A stretch of 23,398 bases of DNA from Candidatus Latescibacterota bacterium (GCA_022827165.1 JAJDTN010000007.1:1-23398); one strand, 5' to 3'. Numbered from the stretch's first letter, positions 7,283 to 15,569 are shown. A program made the numbers and translations. The notes: generated from the letters alone by a model not told the origin.

Positions 7283-8814
7283 CGCGGCTCCGCCCCGTCC
7301 TCGAGACTCAGCAGCTGGGTGGCCATCGACGCCTGGGGCCGTGCCGGCGGAACCGGGTAGCGGAGGCCTTCCAGGATCCTCCGGGCGCGGTCGGCCTCTC
7401 CGGCGGCCAGCAGCGCCTCGACGGCCAGGGCCTGTCCCGCCGGCCGCCGGCCGTCGTCGTCGAGGGCGTACCGCCTCGGCCAGGCCCCGGGTGCGTCCGG
7501 GTCGGGAGCGTCGGCGTAGGCGCCGGCGGCCTCGTCCCACAAGTGACGGTCCGCCCACTCGAGGGCCTTCCGCGCGGCATCGGCGAAATCGTCTCGGCCG
7601 CCGTGGCGGGCCAGATCACCGAAGGCCAGGGAGGCCAGCATCTGGTCGCTCAGCAGACCCGCGGCGGGCTCCAGTCCGTCGTCGCGGCGGACCCGGCCGT
7701 CGGCGTCCAGGCATTCCCGCAGCAGAAAGCCGCCGGCCGCCGCCGCCATCTCCCGCGCGGCGGTCTCCCGGCCGAGGGCGGCTCCGGTGCCCAGGAGGGC
7801 GCGGACCAGCAGCAGGTTGTCGCCGCTGTAGACCGTGGGATCCGACCACCACCGGCCGTCGGAGGCGCGCAGCCGCCGCGTGCGGAAGACGCCCCGCTCC
7901 TCGTCGTACCAGTCCCGCCGCAGGATCTCGAACAGGGTCCCGGCCGCCTGCCGGTGGGCGGAGGAGTCGGAGGCGGCCAGCACCCTCAGCAGGCCGGCCT
8001 GCGCGGCGCCGCTCATCTCCCGGCGCGGCGTCGTCCAGTCGGGCGTGTGGGAGTAGCTCAGGACACCCCGCGGGATCCACAGGGGGCTGGCCAGCAGCGC
8101 GTCGAGGGTGTGGCGCGCCATCCGCCCGGCCTCGGGATCGGCCCTGCGGCTCTCCCACGCCTGTAGGAAGGCGATCACCTGCGGCTCGGGGAACTTGTGG
8201 GCTCCGCCGAAGCCGCCGAAGCGCTCGTCATAGTCGGAGACCACGGCGGCATGGACGCTCTTCGCCGAGTGCCGGTGGCGGCGGCCGGAGGCCGGCGGCG
8301 GCGGCACCCGCAGGCGGGAGGGATCCTGGCTTTGGTGGTGATGGATGCGCGTCAGCAGCCGGGTCACGTTGTCCGCGGGAATGTCGGTGGCGCGCACGAC
8401 CTCCCTCCCGGAGGAGTCGAGGACGCTGATCGACGGGCATCCCGCCGGCGCGTAGCGGCGCGCCACGTGAGGCTGTCTCTCGGGATCGATGCGCACGGGC
8501 AGAAAGCGCGTCTCCGCGTTCCAGGCGGCCACCCCCTCGTCACCGGCGAAGAGGCCCTCGCAGCCGGGGCCGGAGACGTAGAGCAGGACCGGCACGTCGC
8601 GGGCTCGGGCGGCGTCGAAGGCCGCCGGCCCCCAGGACTGCCAGGCCACCGTCGAGTCGGGATCGGGCCAGGTCATCGCCGCTTCGGAGGCCGGAACAGG
8701 CGGCGCCCCCGGGCTCGGGCCGGGTTCCGGCTCCGGGGTGCAGGCTCCCGCGAGCACGATCGTGAGAAGGAGGGCCCCACCGGCCATCGACGGGGGGCGC
8801 GAGGGACGCCGCAT
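7279..8814 (-). CDS. DUF255/thioredoxin-fold lipoprotein (YyaL/SSP411-like) with degenerate active site
   Basis: A 511-residue protein with a hydrophobic N-terminus and a probable lipoprotein site (LAGAC, Cys25), followed by a Pro/Glu-rich linker, so probably a periplasmic lipoprotein. Residues 56-150 resemble the DUF255 thioredoxin-like domain (WGPAAFDAARARDVPVLLYV, then FLPVRIDPERQPHVARRY). The usual CxxC is reduced to one cysteine in GPGCEGLF (Cys85). GCPSISVLD keeps the likely cis-Pro (127). From about residue 190 to 500 there is an alpha/alpha toroid typical of YyaL/SSP411 proteins (DERFGGFGGAHKFPEP, then RGVLSYSHTPDWTTPRREMSG). Starts at 8814 or the internal Met10 are both possible; no clear ribosome site is seen. 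It is the first gene of the set with 4-base overlaps leading into sugar and glycosyltransferase genes. A role in envelope glycan handling is inferred from context only. Confidence 0.75.
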   Translation of the reverse strand: MRRPSRPPSMAGGALLLTIVLAGACTPEPEPGPSPGAPPVPASEAAMTWPDPDSTVAWQSWGPAAFDAARARDVPVLLYVSGPGCEGLFAGDEGVAAWNAETRFLPVRIDPERQPHVARRYAPAGCPSISVLDSSGREVVRATDIPADNVTRLLTRIHHHQSQDPSRLRVPPPPASGRRHRHSAKSVHAAVVSDYDERFGGFGGAHKFPEPQVIAFLQAWESRRADPEAGRMARHTLDALLASPLWIPRGVLSYSHTPDWTTPRREMSGAAQAGLLRVLAASDSSAHRQAAGTLFEILRRDWYDEERGVFRTRRLRASDGRWWSDPTVYSGDNLLLVRALLGTGAALGRETAAREMAAAAGGFLLRECLDADGRVRRDDGLEPAAGLLSDQMLASLAFGDLARHGGRDDFADAARKALEWADRHLWDEAAGAYADAPDPDAPGAWPRRYALDDDGRRPAGQALAVEALLAAGEADRARRILEGLRYPVPPARPQASMATQLLSLEDGAEPR

Positions 8815-8851
8815 GGCGGCGGGGAAGGGTAGCCCCCCATGTCCCGAAGCG

Positions 8852-9421
8852 TCAACTGTTCAGGGGCGGGTCGAGATCGGAGGCGAGGATCGCGTAGATC
8901 GCCATGTCCTCGAAGGGAACTCCCTCCAATTTCATCCCCGCCTTCGCCATGACCCGGCCCGAGGCGGGATTCCTCCTCATGTGACGCGCCTCGATCCGAT
9001 TCAGGCCCAGCTCCTCGAAGCCGTAGCGGACCACCGCGCCCACGGCCTCGGTGCAGTAACCGTTGTTCCAGAAGAGCTTGCCGATCCAGTACCCCAGCTC
9101 TCCCCGGCGATGCTTCCCGTTGATACTCAGGCCGATGGCGCCGACGAGTCCCCCCGATCTCAGGGTGATGGCGAATACGATCTCCGACCCCTTCTGAAAG
9201 GCGGCCTCGTGGCCGCCGATCCACTCCTCGGCCATGCCGTCCTCGTACGGGTGGGGCACGTTGGTCGTGGCGGCCACCTCACGGTCTCCGGCCAGTCTCT
9301 GCACGTCCTTGGCGTCTTCGAGGGAGAAAGCGCGGAGGACCAGGCGATCGGTGGTCAGCCGCGGCCAGGCATGCGCGCCTCGGCATCCATCCAGACATCC
9401 TCGTACATCATCCGCAGCCAT
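8852..9421 (-). CDS. GNAT N-acetyltransferase, RimJ/RimL type
   Basis: A 189-residue GNAT-fold acetyltransferase of the RimJ/RimL (acetyltransf_3) group, which uses acetyl-CoA to acetylate N-termini of ribosomal proteins or small amines. It begins with the standard PRLTTDRLVLRAF (20-32). The core ELGYWIGKLFWNNGYCTEAV (108-127) includes the CoA-binding region, and GLNRIEARHMRRNPASGRVMAKAGM (139-163) is the family C-terminal signature. The ATG at 9421 is favoured because GAGGAA lies just upstream; the frame is open further but without homology. About 19 residues (Cys/Gly-rich) precede the conserved start. It lies 37 bases upstream of the lipoprotein gene on the same strand, so it could be the first gene of the minus-strand block. 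It is divergent from the lipoprotein/TonB receptor pair. The substrate is unknown. Confidence 0.88.
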   Translation of the reverse strand: MAADDVRGCLDGCRGAHAWPRLTTDRLVLRAFSLEDAKDVQRLAGDREVAATTNVPHPYEDGMAEEWIGGHEAAFQKGSEIVFAITLRSGGLVGAIGLSINGKHRRGELGYWIGKLFWNNGYCTEAVGAVVRYGFEELGLNRIEARHMRRNPASGRVMAKAGMKLEGVPFEDMAIYAILASDLDPPLNS

Positions 9422-9480
9422 GGGATCTTCCTCGTCCTTCTTCCACAACTTTACGTGTCCGCGGGAACAGTCGCACAGTC

Positions 9481-9498
9481 CTGCAACCGCGGTAGCAG
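9481..9498. promoter_or_regulatory. Candidate operator: 18-base near-perfect inverted repeat
   Basis: CTGCAACCGCGGTAGCAG is an inverted repeat with a single mismatched pair (A5/A14) around a CCGCGG centre. It sits in the 163-base divergent intergenic region between the GNAT gene (start 9421) and the lipoprotein/TonB receptor operon (start 9585). Size and placement suit a dimeric repressor, for example a metal- or nutrient-responsive regulator of the receptor. No known consensus such as Fur was recognised, and no riboswitch-like conserved elements were seen in the same gap. Confidence 0.4.
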
Positions 9499-9584
9499 AC
9501 GGAGCTCTCTTCGGGCTATCTTCCCGTTTTGCGGCTGGAGCGCGGATTCCGCCCACCAGGTGGTGACTCCGTAGAAGGAGGCCA

Positions 9585-10157
9585 ATGCAGACGGCGAGGA
9601 CACCCTGTCGACAAGACCCGCGGGCCAACCGCTCGCGGGCCCTGGCAGCCGCGGCGGTGATCGCCGCTCTCGCAACGGCGGCCTGCGACCGCGGCCTCGA
9701 GGCCGAGCCGCCCCTCACCGGGATCGCCGGCACCGTGACCTTCCTGGGAGAGTGGACGGAGGAGATCGGCGAGGTGGCGGTCGCCGTGTACCGCGACCTG
9801 CCCGAGGAACCGGCGGACCTCTTCGGACTCAGCGGCACCGACCAGGGCGTCCCCCTCGGCAGCCGCAGCTACGACTACTTCGTGCCCCTCCAGAGAGAAG
9901 GGGTCTACCGCTGGATCATCGTCGCCTGGCGGCGGCCGGAGGCCTTCTGGGACTTCACCTCTCTCCTCGGATGCTACCACGTCGAGGGGGACTCGCTTCC
10001 CGGGGTGGTCGAGGTCACTCCCGGCGCAGTCACCGGCGGCATCGATCTGACCATCGACCTCGGCGTGATCGCCGATCCGCCCGAGCTTGGCTCCACCCCC
10101 TGCACCGCGGTGCTGCCCGAGAGCCTGATCGAGGCGGCCCAGGCGGGACAGGAGTGA
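9585..10157 (+). CDS. Small predicted lipoprotein of unknown function, coupled to TonB receptor
   Basis: A 190-residue protein not recognised as a known family. The N-terminus has a basic stretch, a hydrophobic Ala-rich segment (19-33) and a possible lipobox ending at Cys34 (ALATAAC; Thr at -3 makes this imperfect). The mature part begins with GIAGTVTFLGEW, which suggests a beta-sandwich of the carboxypeptidase-regulatory or transthyretin-like type. It contains a Trp-rich middle (YRWIIVAWRRPEAFWDF) and ends with beta-rich text (VEVTPGAVTGGIDLTIDLGVI). The ATG at 9585 has an excellent ribosome site (AAGGAGG) four bases upstream. Its TGA overlaps the ATG of the receptor by one base (TGATG), so the two are translationally coupled. 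A surface or periplasmic partner that captures substrate for the receptor is a reasonable inference, but nothing in the sequence names a ligand. Confidence 0.8.
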   Translation: MQTARTPCRQDPRANRSRALAAAAVIAALATAACDRGLEAEPPLTGIAGTVTFLGEWTEEIGEVAVAVYRDLPEEPADLFGLSGTDQGVPLGSRSYDYFVPLQREGVYRWIIVAWRRPEAFWDFTSLLGCYHVEGDSLPGVVEVTPGAVTGGIDLTIDLGVIADPPELGSTPCTAVLPESLIEAAQAGQE

Positions 10158-12436
10158 TGACGGCCCGTCTGTTCCTCCTGGTGCTGCTGGCCGGCGGTCT
10201 GCTCTCGCCCGCGTTCCCGGCCACCGCGCCCGGCGCCGAGATCAGCGGCCGGATCTCGGCGGCCGGCGACAGCACCGCCCTGCCCGGGGCGAGTGTCCAC
10301 CTGAAGAAGAGCGGGCTGGGGGCCCTCACGGGGAAAGGAGGCCGCTTCCGGTTCGCTGTCCAGGCGGGGCAGGAGTTTCTCGTCGTCTCCTTTGTCGGCT
10401 TCCGCACCCTCACGGTTCCCGTCGAGGTCGGTGAGGCGGAGTCCCTCGATCTCGGCGTCCTCTTCCTCGACGAGTCCGCGGTGGAGCTGCCGGGGGTGGT
10501 GGTCACGGCCACCCGGAGGCCGCAGCTGTTCTCCGAGGCGCCGATCAGCATGTCGGTGACCGACAAGCGCGAGCTGACCGGCTTCAACTCCTTCTCCCTG
10601 TCGGGGCCCCTGCGCCATCTGCCCGGCGTCAGCCAGGTCGGCAGTCAGGTCAGCATCCGCGGATCGAGCGGGTACAGCCGCGGCACCGGCAGCCGCGTGC
10701 TCCTGCTTCTCGACGGAGTCCCCGCCCTCTCCGCCGACCAGGCGGACATCAAGTGGGACACCATCCCCGTCACCGAGGTGGAGCGGGTGGAACTGATCAA
10801 GGGGGCCGGCTCGGCCCTCTACGGGACCGGCGCCCTCGGCGGCGTCATCAACGTGCTCACCCGCTCTCCGTCGGAGCTTCCCGAGACCCGCTTCCGCCTC
10901 GTGAGCGGCCTCTACGACCAGCCGGCGCACCCTTCCTGGGAGTGGCGGGACCTCATGTACCTCGGCGGCGTCGACGTGAGCCACTCGCGCACGACCGCCG
11001 CGGGCGGCTACCTCGTCTCCGCGGGCCACAAGCGCCGGACGGGGTACCGCGAGAACAACGAATCGATCCGCTACAACCTCTTCGCCAAGGGGACCCGCCA
11101 GCTCGGCCGACGCACCCGCTGGACCGGCTTGGCCAGCTGGGCCCACGACGACTACGGAGTCTTCCTGCAGTGGAAGGACCGCGCCACCCCGCTGTTGGTG
11201 CCGGAAGGGGACCGCGGCGCGGCCACGGTCTCGTGGAAGCTCAACCTCAACAGCGAGGTGACCCACCTCGTGAATCCGGGGACGAACCTGACGTGGCGCG
11301 GGTTCTACTTCCGCACCGACTTCGACAACACCCGGGCCGCCGGAGGCCTAGCGTCGGCGGGACACAAGATCGGCACCGAGATGCAGGTCGACCTCGGGGA
11401 ACGGCTCGGCACCGGCGGGGTCATCGTCGGGGCCACGGGGATCTACGACCTGGCGCGGTCCCCCGCCGACTTCCTCGGCCAGCGCACCGTCCTCAACACG
11501 GCCGCGTACGCCCAGAACGTGGTCGCCTTCCGGGACCTGGAGCTCACCCTCGGCGTGCGCGCCGACCTGCACCGCCGAGACGCGGGAGAGGCCGCACCCG
11601 CGGGCGGGCCGTGCGGGTCGGCGGCGGGAGGCCACGGAATCGCGGCCCACACGGAGGCGCAGTTCAGCCCTCAGCTGGGACTGTCATGGATAGCGGCCCC
11701 GGGCGCCATCCGGCTCTCGGCCGGCCGCGGCTTCAGGGCCCCCTCGGTGACCGAGATCCACGTGCAGGCCGACGCCTCGGGAATCCTCGTCTGTCCGAAC
11801 CCCGATCTCGGTTCGGAGAGCAGCTGGTCCTACGAGGCGGGGATCCGCCGGGTCCTGGGAGGAACCCTCTCCGTCGACGCCGCCCTGTTCTGGAACGAGT
11901 TCCAAGGGTTGATCGAGGCCCGGCCGGACCCGACTTCCACGGTCGTCCCGAGGGCCAGCTTCCGCAACATCTCCCGCGCCCGCATTCGCGGCCTGGAGCT
12001 GGAGCAGCAGCTGGCCCTTCCCCTCGGGGCGCTCTGGAAAGCCTCCTACACCTACGTCGACGCTGAGGAGTTCCTCGCCGAGGGGGTGCCTCTGCCGCCG
12101 TACTGTCACGACGACCTGGCTCCCGGGCAGACCGCGCCGCTGCCGTACCGTTCCCGCCACGCCGTCACCACCAACCTCGGCATGGCGCGGGGCATGACCC
12201 GCGGCGGGCTCACCTTCCGCTACACGAGCCGCTTCGAGAGGGTGTCAGGACTGTTCGCCGAGTGCGGCCGCGACCACCTGCCGGTCTACCTGGTGGACGC
12301 CTTCGTCGAGCGCCGCATCGGCCCGGCGACGCTGACCCTGCGCGCCGACAACCTGCTGCGCTACCACTACATCCTGTCCGAACGCGAGATACGCCCCATG
12401 CGCCGGGTCACCCTGGCGCTGTCCGGCGCGCTGTAG
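10157..12436 (+). CDS. TonB-dependent outer-membrane receptor with carboxypeptidase-regulatory-like N-terminal domain
   Basis: A 759-residue TonB-dependent transporter. Residues 1-27 form a signal peptide. Residues 28-105 form a CarboxypepD_reg-like beta-sandwich (ISGRISAAGDSTALPGASVHL, then VVSFVGFRTLTV). A TonB-box-like VVVTATRR follows (114-121). The plug is at about 125-237 (LRHLPGVSQVGSQVSIRGSSG, VLLLLDGVPALSAD, VERVELIKGAGSALYGTGALGGVINVLTR). The rest is the beta-barrel, including GLSWIAAPGAIRLSAGRGFRAPSVTEIHV-type repeats and the region LRADNLLRYHYILSEREIRPMR near the end. Architecture and length are normal for BtuB/FepA/CirA-like receptors with an extra N-terminal domain. The last residues (LALSGAL) lack the usual terminal aromatic residue. 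The ATG at 10157 overlaps the preceding stop. It imports an unknown ligand (siderophore, cobalamin or oligosaccharide). No tonB-exbB-exbD genes are adjacent. Confidence 0.93.
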   Translation: MTARLFLLVLLAGGLLSPAFPATAPGAEISGRISAAGDSTALPGASVHLKKSGLGALTGKGGRFRFAVQAGQEFLVVSFVGFRTLTVPVEVGEAESLDLGVLFLDESAVELPGVVVTATRRPQLFSEAPISMSVTDKRELTGFNSFSLSGPLRHLPGVSQVGSQVSIRGSSGYSRGTGSRVLLLLDGVPALSADQADIKWDTIPVTEVERVELIKGAGSALYGTGALGGVINVLTRSPSELPETRFRLVSGLYDQPAHPSWEWRDLMYLGGVDVSHSRTTAAGGYLVSAGHKRRTGYRENNESIRYNLFAKGTRQLGRRTRWTGLASWAHDDYGVFLQWKDRATPLLVPEGDRGAATVSWKLNLNSEVTHLVNPGTNLTWRGFYFRTDFDNTRAAGGLASAGHKIGTEMQVDLGERLGTGGVIVGATGIYDLARSPADFLGQRTVLNTAAYAQNVVAFRDLELTLGVRADLHRRDAGEAAPAGGPCGSAAGGHGIAAHTEAQFSPQLGLSWIAAPGAIRLSAGRGFRAPSVTEIHVQADASGILVCPNPDLGSESSWSYEAGIRRVLGGTLSVDAALFWNEFQGLIEARPDPTSTVVPRASFRNISRARIRGLELEQQLALPLGALWKASYTYVDAEEFLAEGVPLPPYCHDDLAPGQTAPLPYRSRHAVTTNLGMARGMTRGGLTFRYTSRFERVSGLFAECGRDHLPVYLVDAFVERRIGPATLTLRADNLLRYHYILSEREIRPMRRVTLALSGAL

Positions 12437-12442
12437 GCCACT

Positions 12443-12461
12443 CCCTCCCGAGAGGGTATTT
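12443..12461 (+). terminator. Possible rho-independent terminator after TonB receptor
   Basis: CCCTC (12443-12447), a CCGA loop and GAGGG (12452-12456) are followed by TATTT, seven bases after the receptor stop. The stem is GC-rich but short and the T-tract is interrupted, so this is a modest candidate. It also marks the left edge of the lower-GC segment. Confidence 0.4.
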
Positions 12462-15000
12462 ACCAACCCTGCGTGACCACTTCGTGCTGCAGCACCCTCT
12501 GCTGGCCGTGGGGGCCGCCGACGACGAATGTGAGCTTGCATTGCTCACCGGGCACGAGATTGTCGATCGTCACACTCGGGGTGTGTGTCTGGCGCGATGC
12601 GTCGATGAATCGGCGGTGATTGCGGCCGCGGTTTACCCAGGTCCAGACCCGCACGGGCTGCGGCGATGAGAGTCGAACCACGGCGCTGCGGCGCGTTGTC
12701 TCCACGCCGGTGATCGTGGCGCTCAGGGGTTCCGCCTCCGCCAGTTGAATGGCGTGCTCGATGAGTCTCCGCCTCATCTGTTCAAGCTTGTCCTGGCTTG
12801 CCCCCGCCAGTACGTGTTCAACCGCCGAATCGATTTCATCGAGCGCTTGTCGGGCCAACTGCGGGTCCTGGCCCTCGATCTGAGCCGCCTGCCTTACGAT
12901 CCAGAGAAGTTTGTAGTCTTCCCATCCATCGCGGTAGGCTTCCAGTCGCCGGCTGGTGATGGGGCCATCGTGTCCCATGTAGACGAAGCCCACATTGGTG
13001 TACGGCCCCTTCGGGGCGACGTCGGGAAATCCATCGTAACGCCCCCACCACCGAGGCGCGGTGAAGACCCAGAAACCGTATCCGTCAAGTCCGAGCTTCC
13101 AGGCCAGCCACGGCCGGCTGCGCAGCATGTCGTGCGGCGAGTGCGGGTTGGCGCGCGGTATGGCGGCGCGCTCGGGGCTGGTCCAGAAGGCGTGCCGGTA
13201 GGCCCACCACGGTTTGCCTGTTTCCAGGAAGAACCTCTCGGCCTCGTCGTTGCGGCCGAACCCAAGTCCCTCCGCCGAGAGCCACGGACTGTAGGGAACG
13301 ATCACGTCGATGTACGGTTCGGCCTTCTTCGTCGTCTCGAGATCCTCGATCCGGTTGGCCCAGATCTGAATGCGCGGGTCGGCCTCCCGCACCAGTTTCC
13401 CGAGGGGCAGAAAGTCGTCACCGATGTGCTCGTCATTCAGGTACAGACCCCATCGATCATCGGCCAGGCCGTAGTTGCCGCGGATGTGCTGTGCGAGCAT
13501 TCTGGTGTAGGCGAGGAAATTCCGTTTCCACTGCTCGTGCTCGGCTTCGAGGAAGTGCGGTCCCCAGCGGTTCGTCCCGCGGCGGATCGTGAGCCCGACG
13601 ACCAGATAGTCGTGATGCGTGAACTCACGGCGGAGCATCATCCGGTCGAACTCATCGATTGTGATTCCCACAATCTCGTTGCTCTCGTTCAGGATCGGCC
13701 GAGGTGCCCCGTCCCGGTACGACATCTGCACGACGTTCGTGCCCGTTCGCCGCATCAAGTCCATGTAGGGCTTGTTCTGTCCCCGGCCCTCGGACATCCA
13801 GCCATGGGACGGCGAGTAGGACCAGAATGTGACCCAGATCGGCACCCGCTGCGGCAGAACGACCGGGGCCACGTCCAGTTCAAAGGGGATTTCCAGCTTG
13901 GGGCCGCTGCGCAAGGGGGTGAAACGCACGCGGCCCTTCCACAGGCCCGCCGGCATGCCGCGCGTATCGATCAGCACGAAGAGACTGCCCGTCTCCCCGG
14001 GGCTGAGGCTCAGGCTGTTGGCGCTGTTGGCCAGCGGCAGTGGATCAGGCACCAGCTTCTTGAGACGCGTCAGGATGTAGTCCACGAGGTGGACCTGCAC
14101 GCGATCCGTGCGCAACTGCAGCCCGGTTGGTTCGTGGCGGACGCCGGCCAGGTCGAAACGTACCGGAAGTGGGGTATCGCCGTGGTTGCGCACGTGGATG
14201 GCCAAGGGCACGTACTCCCCGCAGGTGCCCCTGGCGCGGATCTCGCCGGTGAGGCTATGGGCATGTGATGCGCCGACGCCCTTCTCTGTGATCCTGACCT
14301 GACCCGTGCCCTGCGTATCCGGATAGATCGGATCGTACGGGTTCGTCGTCCAGACCTCGTACTGAACCGTCGGCTCCTTCGCCTCGAGAGTGCGGGCATT
14401 CATCGCTTCGGCGCGCGAGGTCATCTCGCTGAGTTCCAACGGTGTATCACTGGCAAAGAGGTACACCGGTTTCCAGACGCCACCCCCGGCATCCCCTCCC
14501 CGCTGAACTCGCACCGCAAACACGTCGGGTCCCTCCCCGCGCAGGTGCTCCTGGATCTCCAGGGCGAAAGGAGCGACCCACATGCCATCGCGTCTCTCGC
14601 TCTCTGAGCCCACGAGCCCCTCGCTGACCAGAGTATGTTCCCCAACCCTCTGGCCGTTCACCCAGACCCAGGCCTGCTCGTCCACGCAGTTGAAATACAA
14701 GTAGACGTGCTTCTTGCTCTCGAGCGCCTCCGGCACCTCATAGCGGACGCGGTACCAGCCAAGATCGGCCTCTGCCGTCAGCCCCTGGTTCTCCCAACCC
14801 TCCCAGTCGTCCGTGCGCAACGCGGTCCAATCGCTGTCGTCAAGGTCGGCGGCGTTCCACCGCTCCTCCACGCCCGAGTCACCGGGGTCCAGCTTGACCT
14901 GCCAGACTGCCGGCAAGGACGCCTGCTCGATGGCCGCGGCAACGGTTGCGAGCGCAAACAGGCAGATGACGCACGAGGTCACAGTGGAGCGACGCAACAT
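12460..15000 (-). CDS. Secreted DUF4091 glycoside hydrolase-like protein with N-terminal sugar-binding-like domain
   Basis: An 846-residue exported protein. Residues 1-23 form a signal peptide (LFALATVAAA). Residues 30-185 resemble the jelly-roll sugar-binding domain of beta-galactosidases (WYRVRYEVP, VYLYFNCVDEQAWVWVNGQRVGEHT, VWKPVYLF). Beta-rich linker domains follow to about 385. A TIM-barrel region spans about 385-705 and ends in a DUF4091 signature: WGLYLNDEH (517-525, with D523/E524 as likely acidic residues), YIDVIVPYSP, GLDGYGFWVFTAPRWWG, and ITSRRLEAYRDGWEDYKLLW. A final beta domain ends VVTQGW. The ATG at 15000 is backed by AGGAGGAGGA just upstream, which decides it against the longer open frame. 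DUF4091 proteins are common in Planctomycetota, Verrucomicrobiota and relatives and are thought to act on glycans; activity is mostly uncharacterised. It is the last of five co-directional lower-GC genes; the TAA stop lies close to the converging receptor gene. Confidence 0.85.
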   Translation of the reverse strand: MLRRSTVTSCVICLFALATVAAAIEQASLPAVWQVKLDPGDSGVEERWNAADLDDSDWTALRTDDWEGWENQGLTAEADLGWYRVRYEVPEALESKKHVYLYFNCVDEQAWVWVNGQRVGEHTLVSEGLVGSESERRDGMWVAPFALEIQEHLRGEGPDVFAVRVQRGGDAGGGVWKPVYLFASDTPLELSEMTSRAEAMNARTLEAKEPTVQYEVWTTNPYDPIYPDTQGTGQVRITEKGVGASHAHSLTGEIRARGTCGEYVPLAIHVRNHGDTPLPVRFDLAGVRHEPTGLQLRTDRVQVHLVDYILTRLKKLVPDPLPLANSANSLSLSPGETGSLFVLIDTRGMPAGLWKGRVRFTPLRSGPKLEIPFELDVAPVVLPQRVPIWVTFWSYSPSHGWMSEGRGQNKPYMDLMRRTGTNVVQMSYRDGAPRPILNESNEIVGITIDEFDRMMLRREFTHHDYLVVGLTIRRGTNRWGPHFLEAEHEQWKRNFLAYTRMLAQHIRGNYGLADDRWGLYLNDEHIGDDFLPLGKLVREADPRIQIWANRIEDLETTKKAEPYIDVIVPYSPWLSAEGLGFGRNDEAERFFLETGKPWWAYRHAFWTSPERAAIPRANPHSPHDMLRSRPWLAWKLGLDGYGFWVFTAPRWWGRYDGFPDVAPKGPYTNVGFVYMGHDGPITSRRLEAYRDGWEDYKLLWIVRQAAQIEGQDPQLARQALDEIDSAVEHVLAGASQDKLEQMRRRLIEHAIQLAEAEPLSATITGVETTRRSAVVRLSSPQPVRVWTWVNRGRNHRRFIDASRQTHTPSVTIDNLVPGEQCKLTFVVGGPHGQQRVLQHEVVTQGW

Positions 15001-15092
15001 GGGTGTCCTCCTCCTGATCGTGGCGGATTCGAGTGCGGTGGGAAACCTGGAGAGGCCGCTGCCCTTCCCGGCGACATACTGTCGGGCCGTTC

Positions 15093-15569
15093 TCACAATT
15101 TCCGCAGATAGGCCACCACGCTCAGCTTCGACAACAGCAGGACGACAATTGCGCCCCCCAGGATGGTGCTCCACTCACGCAACCGCATGAGCCTGTTCAG
15201 AAGTCCGCCTTCTACGGCGACACCCGACTTTGAAAGCAGGAACAGCATGTCGGCCAGAATGAGAATGCCCAGCACCAGTCCGGCCAGGTTTGAGAGGAAG
15301 GCGCCGCAATAGTGCAGGAGGACCGCGAAGGCCGCCACACTCCATCCGAAGGGGACGCGTTCCATGCCCATGCTATCGATCCCGTGGCGGCTCAGAACAG
15401 GCCACGACAATGACAATACGACCGACAGGAAGACGTAGACCCCCAACCAAGGCAGACTCTGGAGCTTGCAGCTTCGGCTTGTCTTGTGACCGAAGATCAG
15501 AAGCAGAGCGCACAGGACAAGGGTGGGAGCCCAAGCCAGAACTGCAACGATACCCAAACCCGGTTCCAT
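15093..15569 (-). CDS. Small multi-spanning membrane protein, unknown family (paralogue A)
   Basis: A 158-residue protein with about four hydrophobic segments (roughly residues 5-27, 40-60, 68-100, 128-150) and short basic loops. No known family is recognised. The conserved-looking core is KLQSLPWLGVYV near residues 39-50 and GILILADMLFLLSK...EGGLL..RLMRLREWST at about 95-132, both shared with the gene just upstream. The ATG at 15569 is chosen because AAGGGAGGA lies seven bases before it; the longer frame to 15776 has no membrane pattern and covers the neighbour's end. Upstream context (GAAGGGAG, three bases, GTAGGATGG) is nearly identical to that of paralogue B, so the duplication included the ribosome site. 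It is followed after 92 bases by the secreted glycoside hydrolase. It could be an accessory membrane component for it, but no function is evident. Confidence 0.75.
   Translation of the reverse strand: MEPGLGIVAVLAWAPTLVLCALLLIFGHKTSRSCKLQSLPWLGVYVFLSVVLSLSWPVLSRHGIDSMGMERVPFGWSVAAFAVLLHYCGAFLSNLAGLVLGILILADMLFLLSKSGVAVEGGLLNRLMRLREWSTILGGAIVVLLLSKLSVVAYLRKL

Noticed and set aside
7002..8429. 475-codon plus-strand frame across the reductase and DUF255 genes
   Set aside because: Arg/Pro/Ser-rich translation typical of GC-rich antisense frames; it crosses two well-supported minus-strand genes.
3886..12825. Identical 17-base stretch CCCGCCAGTACGTGTTC in the permease start and the glycoside hydrolase gene
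   Set aside because: Both encode EHVLAG in unrelated proteins and flanking bases do not match. A chance match of this length is plausible in a GC-biased 23-kb window, so I do not treat it as an attachment site.
12745..14268. 507-codon plus-strand frame opposite the DUF4091 hydrolase
   Set aside because: No domain or signal peptide is visible, and the minus strand carries a coherent 846-residue exported protein. Long open antisense frames are expected at this GC content.
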